64,000 nt of DNA from Streptomyces lanatus (GTDB lineage: Bacteria > Actinomycetota > Actinomycetes > Streptomycetales > Streptomycetaceae), in NCBI RefSeq assembly GCF_014655715.1, contig NZ_BNBM01000025.1, positions 62,001-126,000 of the forward strand, in the 5' to 3' direction. Under the pieces are notes generated by a model. It saw only the letters and a list, made by a program, of their open reading frames with translations, was not told the DNA's origin and did not search any database. Made by a program: the position numbers and the translations under genes. Of this stretch, positions 59,645 to 64,000 are shown one piece after another; the stretch's first letter is position 1; every line of letters begins with the position of its first letter.

Positions 59645-61750
59645 TCAGCCGATCCCGGGGATGAGGGAGATGAGCAGGTCGATGAGCTTGATGCCGATGA
59701 ACGGGGCGATCAGGCCGCCGAGCCCGTAGATCGTCAGGTTCCGCCGCAGCATGCGGTCCGCGCTGACCGGCCGGTACTGCACGCCCTTCAGGGACAGCGG
59801 CACCAGCGCGATGATGATCAGCGCGTTGAAGATGACCGCCGACAGGATCGCGGAGTCCGGTGAGGACAGGCCCATGACGTTGAGCTTGTCCAGGCCCGGG
59901 TAGACCGCCGCGAACAGCGCCGGGATGATCGCGAAGTACTTCGCGACGTCGTTGGCGATGGAGAACGTGGTCAGCGCACCGCGAGTGATCAGCAGCTGCT
60001 TGCCGATCTCGACGATCTCGATCAGCTTGGTCGGGTTGGAGTCGAGGTCGACCATGTTGCCGGCCTCCTTGGCGGCCGACGTACCGGTGTTCATGGCCAC
60101 GCCGACATCGGCCTGCGCGAGCGCGGGCGCGTCGTTCGTGCCGTCACCGGTCATCGCGACCAGCTTGCCGCCGGCCTGTTCCCGCTTGATGAGCGCCATC
60201 TTGTCCTCGGGGGTGGCCTCCGCGAGGAAGTCGTCCACGCCCGCCTCGTCGGCGATCGCCTTCGCGGTCAGCGGGTTGTCACCGGTGATCATGACGGTCT
60301 TGATGCCCATGCGGCGCAGCTCCTCGAACCGCTCACGCATGCCTTCCTTGACGACGTCCTTGAGGTGGATGACCCCGAGGATGCGGGCACCTTCGGCGTC
60401 CTCCAGCGCGACCAGCAGCGGGGTGCCACCGGCCTCGGAGATGCGATTGGCGATCCGGTCCGCGTCGTCGGCGACCGTGCCGCCCCGCTCCCGCACCCAG
60501 GCGATGACCGAACCGGCCGCGCCCTTGCGGATCCTGCGCCCGTCGACGTCGACGCCGGACATCCGGGTCTGCGCCGTGAAGGCGATCCACTCGGCGCCGC
60601 TCAACTCGCGCTCACGCAGCCCGTACCGCTCCTTCGCCAGTACGACGACGGAGCGGCCCTCGGGCGTCTCGTCGGCCAGCGAGGACAGCTGGGCGGCGTC
60701 GGCGACCTCGGCGCCCGTCACACCGTCCACCGGCATGAACTCGGCGGCCTGGCGGTTGCCGAGGGTGATGGTGCCGGTCTTGTCGAGCAGCAGCGTGGAG
60801 ACGTCACCGGCGGCCTCGACCGCGCGGCCGGACATGGCGAGCACATTGCGCTGGACCAGGCGGTCCATGCCGGCGATCCCGATCGCGGAGAGCAGGGCGC
60901 CGATGGTCGTCGGGATCAGACAGACCAGCAGGGCGATGAGCACGATCATCGTCAGGTGCGTGCCCGCGTAGTCCGCGAGCGGCGGCAGTGTGGCGCAGGC
61001 CAGCAGGAAGACGATCGTCAGTGACGCGAGCAGGATGTTCAGGGCGATCTCGTTCGGCGTCTTCTGCCGGGCGGCGCCCTCGACCAGGTTGATCATCCGG
61101 TCGATGAAGGTCTCACCGGGCTTTGTCGTGATCTTGATGACGATGCGGTCGGAGAGGACCTTCGTGCCACCGGTGACGGCCGAACGGTCGCCGCCGGACT
61201 CCCGGATGACCGGGGCCGACTCGCCGGTGATCGCCGACTCGTCGACGGACGCGACGCCCTCGACGACATCACCGTCGCCGGGGATGACATCGCCGGCCTC
61301 GCAGACCACGAGGTCGCCGATGCTCAGCTCGGTTCCCGCGACCACGGTGCCGTCGACCTTGCGCGCCACCGTGTCGGTCTTGGCCTTGCGCAGCGTGTCG
61401 GCCTGCGCCTTGCCGCGGCCCTCGGCGACGGCCTCCGCCAGGTTGGCGAAGATCACCGTCAGCCACAGCCAGACGCTGATGGTCCAGCCGAACCAGTCAC
61501 CGGGGTCGGTGAAGGAGAAGACGGTGGTCAGGACGGAGCCGACGAGGACCACGAACATCACGGGAGACTTGACCATCACCCGCGGGTCGAGCTTGCGGAA
61601 GGCGTCCGGCAGCGACTTGAGCAGCTGCTTCGGGTCGAAGAGGCCCCCGCCGACACGGCCTTCGGGGGTCTTGTGCCCCGTCGGCGCGTCCTGGTGGGGC
61701 GCGAGGGTGGGAGTGGACATCGGGTCCTGCTTCTCTACGTCGGTGGTCAT
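59645..61750 (-). CDS. kdpB: K+-transporting P-type ATPase subunit KdpB
   Basis: 701 aa. P-type ATPase: actuator motif TGES (175-178), phosphorylation site Asp323 in DKTGTIT, nucleotide-binding KGAAGSV and hinge MTGDGTNDAPALAQADVG. It hydrolyses ATP to drive K+ through KdpA. The start MTTDVEKQDP overlaps the kdpA stop by 4 bp. The extra 45 residues before the first helix are polar, typical for Streptomyces. Confidence 0.98.
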   Translation of the reverse strand: MTTDVEKQDPMSTPTLAPHQDAPTGHKTPEGRVGGGLFDPKQLLKSLPDAFRKLDPRVMVKSPVMFVVLVGSVLTTVFSFTDPGDWFGWTISVWLWLTVIFANLAEAVAEGRGKAQADTLRKAKTDTVARKVDGTVVAGTELSIGDLVVCEAGDVIPGDGDVVEGVASVDESAITGESAPVIRESGGDRSAVTGGTKVLSDRIVIKITTKPGETFIDRMINLVEGAARQKTPNEIALNILLASLTIVFLLACATLPPLADYAGTHLTMIVLIALLVCLIPTTIGALLSAIGIAGMDRLVQRNVLAMSGRAVEAAGDVSTLLLDKTGTITLGNRQAAEFMPVDGVTGAEVADAAQLSSLADETPEGRSVVVLAKERYGLRERELSGAEWIAFTAQTRMSGVDVDGRRIRKGAAGSVIAWVRERGGTVADDADRIANRISEAGGTPLLVALEDAEGARILGVIHLKDVVKEGMRERFEELRRMGIKTVMITGDNPLTAKAIADEAGVDDFLAEATPEDKMALIKREQAGGKLVAMTGDGTNDAPALAQADVGVAMNTGTSAAKEAGNMVDLDSNPTKLIEIVEIGKQLLITRGALTTFSIANDVAKYFAIIPALFAAVYPGLDKLNVMGLSSPDSAILSAVIFNALIIIALVPLSLKGVQYRPVSADRMLRRNLTIYGLGGLIAPFIGIKLIDLLISLIPGIG

Positions 61751-63411
61751 GAGGCCAGCCCTTCGGCCAGCGGCCCCAGCGCGAGGGCCGGGAAGTACGT
61801 CAGCCCGGTGATGATGAGGATCGCGCCCACCAACAGGCCGGTGAACAGCGGCTTTTCGGTGCGCAGGGTGCCCGCGGTCTCCGGCACCGGCTTCTGCTCG
61901 GCGAGCGAACCGGCCAGGGCCAGCACGAAGATCATCGGCAGGAAGCGGCCAAGGAGCATGCACAGGCCGAGCGTGGTGTTGAACCACTGTGTGTCCGCGT
62001 TCAGACCGGCGAACGCCGAGCCGTTGTTGTTGGAGGCGGACGTATAGGCGTAGAGGATCTCGGAGAATCCGTGCGCGCCGGAGTTGGTCATGGAGTTGCC
62101 CGGGGTCGGCAGTGCCATCGCCGCGGCGGTGAAGACAAGTACAAGCGCCGGCGTGATCAGGATGTAGCAGGCGGCCAGCTTGATCTCACGGGAGCCGATC
62201 TTCTTGCCCAGGTACTCGGGCGTACGGCCCACCATCAGACCGGCGATGAACACCGCGATGATCGCCATGATCAGCATGCCGTAGAGGCCGGATCCGGTAC
62301 CGCCGGGCGCGATCTCGCCCAGCATCATGCCGAGCATGGTGATGCCGCCGCCGAGCCCGGTGAAGGAGGAGTGGAAGGAGTCCACCGCGCCGGTCGAGGT
62401 GAGGGTGGTCGACGTCGCGAAGATCGACGAGGCGCCGACACCGAACCGCACCTCCTTGCCCTCGTACGCGCCACCGGCGATGTCGAAGGCCGGGCCGTGA
62501 TGGGAGAACTCGGTCCACATCATCAGGGCGACGAAGCCGACCCAGATGGTGGCCATCGTGGCGAGGATCGCGTAGCCCTGCTTCACGGAGCCGACCATGA
62601 GGCCGAAGGTGCGGGTCAGCGCGAACGGGATGACGAGGATCAGGAAGATCTCGAAGAGGTTGGAGAACGGGGTGGGGTTCTCGAACGGGTGGGCGCTGTT
62701 GGCGTTGAAGTAGCCGCCACCGTTGGTGCCCAGCTCCTTGATGGCCTCCTGCGAGGCGACCGCGCCGCCGTTCCACTGCTGCTGCCCGCCCATGAACTGG
62801 CCGACCTCGTGGATGCCGGAGAAGTTCTGGAGGGCACCGCAGGCGACCAGGACCACGGCCGCGATCGCGGCGATCGGCACCAGGATGCGGACGACACCGC
62901 GCACCAGGTCGGCCCAGAAGTTGCCCAGTTCACCGGTGCGCGAGCGCGCGAATCCGCGCACGAGCGCCACCGCGACGGCGATTCCGACGGCGGCGGAGAC
63001 AAAGTTCTGCACCGCCAGACCGGCGGTCTGCGCGACGTGGCCCATGGCCTGTTCGCCGTAGTACGACTGCCAGTTGGTGTTGGTCACGAACGACACGGCG
63101 GTGTTGAACGCCTGGTCCGGGTCGATCGACTTGAAGCCGAGCGAGCCGGGCAGCACACCTTGCAGCCGCTGAAGCAGATAGAGGAACAGGACACCGACGG
63201 CGGAAAAGGCGAGGACGCCGCGCAGGTACGCGGTCCAGCGCATCTCGGTGTCGGGATCGGCACCGATGCCCTTGTAGATCCACTTCTCGACGCGCCAGTG
63301 CTTGTCGGAGGAGTAGACCTTGGCCATGTAGTTGCCGAGGGGGACGTAGGCGAGCGCCAGTGCCGCGATCAGTGCGAGCAGTTGGAGCACGCCGGCGAGG
63401 ACGGGACCCAT
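61747..63411 (-). CDS. kdpA: K+-transporting ATPase subunit KdpA
   Basis: 554 aa with ten helices. Four potassium-filter-like segments are visible (NTAVSFVTNTNWQSY, LGTNGGGYFNANSAHPFENP, TSTGAVDSFHSSFTGLGG, TSASNNNGSAFAGL), the channel-like selectivity filter of the SKT family. Forms the K+ pore of the complex. Start ATG 63411; the kdpF gene ends 8 bp upstream. Confidence 0.98.
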   Translation of the reverse strand: MGPVLAGVLQLLALIAALALAYVPLGNYMAKVYSSDKHWRVEKWIYKGIGADPDTEMRWTAYLRGVLAFSAVGVLFLYLLQRLQGVLPGSLGFKSIDPDQAFNTAVSFVTNTNWQSYYGEQAMGHVAQTAGLAVQNFVSAAVGIAVAVALVRGFARSRTGELGNFWADLVRGVVRILVPIAAIAAVVLVACGALQNFSGIHEVGQFMGGQQQWNGGAVASQEAIKELGTNGGGYFNANSAHPFENPTPFSNLFEIFLILVIPFALTRTFGLMVGSVKQGYAILATMATIWVGFVALMMWTEFSHHGPAFDIAGGAYEGKEVRFGVGASSIFATSTTLTSTGAVDSFHSSFTGLGGGITMLGMMLGEIAPGGTGSGLYGMLIMAIIAVFIAGLMVGRTPEYLGKKIGSREIKLAACYILITPALVLVFTAAAMALPTPGNSMTNSGAHGFSEILYAYTSASNNNGSAFAGLNADTQWFNTTLGLCMLLGRFLPMIFVLALAGSLAEQKPVPETAGTLRTEKPLFTGLLVGAILIITGLTYFPALALGPLAEGLAS

Positions 63412-63419
63412 GTCTAGGC

Positions 63420-63509
63420 TCAGAACCTCTCCGGGAAGATCAGGGCGAGGACGAGATAGCCCAGCAGGGCGACGGCCACGACGAGGCCGACGATGTTCTC
63501 GGCGGTCAC
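63420..63509 (-). CDS. kdpF: KdpF small membrane subunit
   Basis: 29 aa: a GTG start at 63509, then one helix (IVGLVVAVALLGYLVLALIF) and the short tail PERF, exactly the KdpF pattern. KdpF is a lipid-like stabiliser of the Kdp complex. The start overlaps the stop of a second tiny membrane gene upstream (GTGA), and its stop is 8 bp before kdpA. Too short for most automatic gene finders. Confidence 0.92.
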   Translation of the reverse strand: MTAENIVGLVVAVALLGYLVLALIFPERF

Positions 63510-63589
63510 AGCTTCGTCACCCCCTTGGCGACGAGAGCCACCAGCGCGAAACACGCGATCGTGATGACGACGAAGGCCAGATCGGCCAT
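63506..63589 (-). CDS. 27-residue membrane peptide opening the kdp operon
   Basis: 27 aa from ATG 63589, with AGGAG 8 nt upstream, the best ribosome site of the operon head. One helix (LAFVVITIACFALVALVAKG) and a lysine-bearing tail (VTKL). The stop overlaps the kdpF start, so it is coupled to it. Family knowledge: similar unannotated peptides appear before kdpF in other Streptomyces as I recall. It could be a second small subunit or simply a coupling leader. Confidence 0.8.
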   Translation of the reverse strand: MADLAFVVITIACFALVALVAKGVTKL

Positions 63590-63661
63590 CGTGAACTCCT
63601 GGAGTGAGGTTCGGTCGGACAGGGACGACTTCGAGGAAACAGCCTTCGTGGCCGGATTCGA

Positions 63662-63716
63662 GCGCCGTTGACGGCTCCCATACGGCCCGCCGCGCGCCTT
63701 TGACGGTTCTCTTACG
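63662..63716. promoter_or_regulatory. Direct repeats upstream of the kdp operon
   Basis: Two 23-bp copies, 63662-63684 and 63694-63716, match at 19 positions (GCGCC-TTGACGG-TC-C-TACG) and are 32 bp apart, three helical turns. They lie 73 to 127 bp upstream of the first start. KdpE-type regulators bind direct repeats, so these are candidate sites. Confidence 0.55.
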
Positions 63717-63725
63717 GCGCCACGA

Positions 63726-64000
63726 TCACCGCAGGTCGCAGCCGCGCCGGAGGCGGAACCGGAGTCGGCAGATCACCGCGTCCGTCTCCTTGCGGACGGC
63801 GTGCGCGACGACGGCCCCCCGCTGGTTCTGCAGCAGCCGTTGCCACAGCCGCTCCGGCTCGGTCTCCGGGATGAGCACGGTCACCCGGGTGGCTGGCTCG
63901 GAGACCATGAGGTCTCGGACGTACGCGGCAATGGGGCGGCCCAGCGCACGCCGCTGACTGGCCAGCCGGACCAGGGGCACACCGGGGTCCCACTCGGCCC
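63726..64000 (-). CDS. APC-family permease, C-terminal part
   Basis: Only the last 91 codons are in the window; the 5' end is beyond base 64000. The fragment reads EWDPGVPLVRLASQRRALGRPIAAYVRDLM, then RVTVLIPETEPERLWQRLLQNQRGAVVAHAVRKETDAVICRLRF. This is the cytoplasmic C-terminal domain, USP-like in shape, of a large amino acid/polyamine-type permease that Streptomyces often carry beside kdp. It ends 137 bp upstream of the kdp operon on the same strand. The transmembrane part cannot be seen here. Confidence 0.75.
   Translation of the reverse strand, partial: AEWDPGVPLVRLASQRRALGRPIAAYVRDLMVSEPATRVTVLIPETEPERLWQRLLQNQRGAVVAHAVRKETDAVICRLRFRLRRGCDLR

Overview
The window is high-GC (by eye about 70% or more), gene-dense actinobacterial DNA with strong third-position G/C bias, many GTG starts, AGGAG-type ribosome sites and hairpin terminators without U-tracts. 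Gene families and order (MocR with FMN-binding partners, ECF42 sigma factor with a DGPF/YCII protein, SAV_915 family, DUF5999, DUF6188, Kdp operon with tiny leader proteins) point to Streptomyces or a very close relative. No rRNA, tRNA, CRISPR array, complete transposon or prophage was recognised. The content is mostly accessory metabolism, transport and regulation, with few housekeeping genes (lnt fragment, ung).

Layout. 1-5 kb: end of lnt; an oxidoreductase and FAD monooxygenase pair divergent from a TetR regulator with two matching operators; a DinB protein, a proline-rich lipoprotein and a TPR-like protein. 4.9-5.15 kb: a degenerate tandem duplication of about 105 bp. 5.2-11.4 kb: ung, a peptide-type ABC lipoprotein, two SDR enzymes, a DUF3037/HipA-kinase pair and a Rieske lipoprotein. 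11.4-22.7 kb: isochorismatase-like protein, LysR/EamA and MocR/FMN-protein divergent pairs, two EamA exporters, Clp-N protein, SRPBCC protein, PadR regulator. 22.8-25.1 kb: a patch of lone orphan genes with a broken TniQ-like gene and a TTA-containing ORF, probably acquired DNA. 25.1-35.7 kb: phosphotransferase, methyltransferase, PhzF, CPBP protease, a solute-binding/VWA protein, the ECF42 module, a GCS2 ligase and small Streptomyces proteins. 35.9-40.2 kb: a xylan-type sugar ABC importer and GH10 xylanase operon behind a perfect 15-bp operator.

40.4-55.7 kb is an ion and stress island: K+/H+ antiporter with regulatory subunit, NarL-type two-component system, CrcB, aquaglyceroporin, two ArsR regulators, a malic-enzyme-like protein, and a SulP transporter operon that also encodes an FMN-type protein, a serine-kinase-like anti-sigma ATPase and a STAS antagonist. 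The same palindrome (AATTGC-N8-GCAATT) lies upstream of the malic-like gene/ArsR pair and of the SulP operon, linking them into one inferred regulon. Then come a YjdM/PhnA protein, a second diaminopimelate-decarboxylase-type gene with a SAV_915 protein, and a frameshifted universal stress protein.

55.8-63.6 kb is a complete high-affinity potassium uptake operon on the minus strand: a 27-residue membrane peptide, kdpF, kdpA, kdpB, kdpC, kdpE, kdpD, with tight spacing throughout. The window ends inside an APC-type permease gene.
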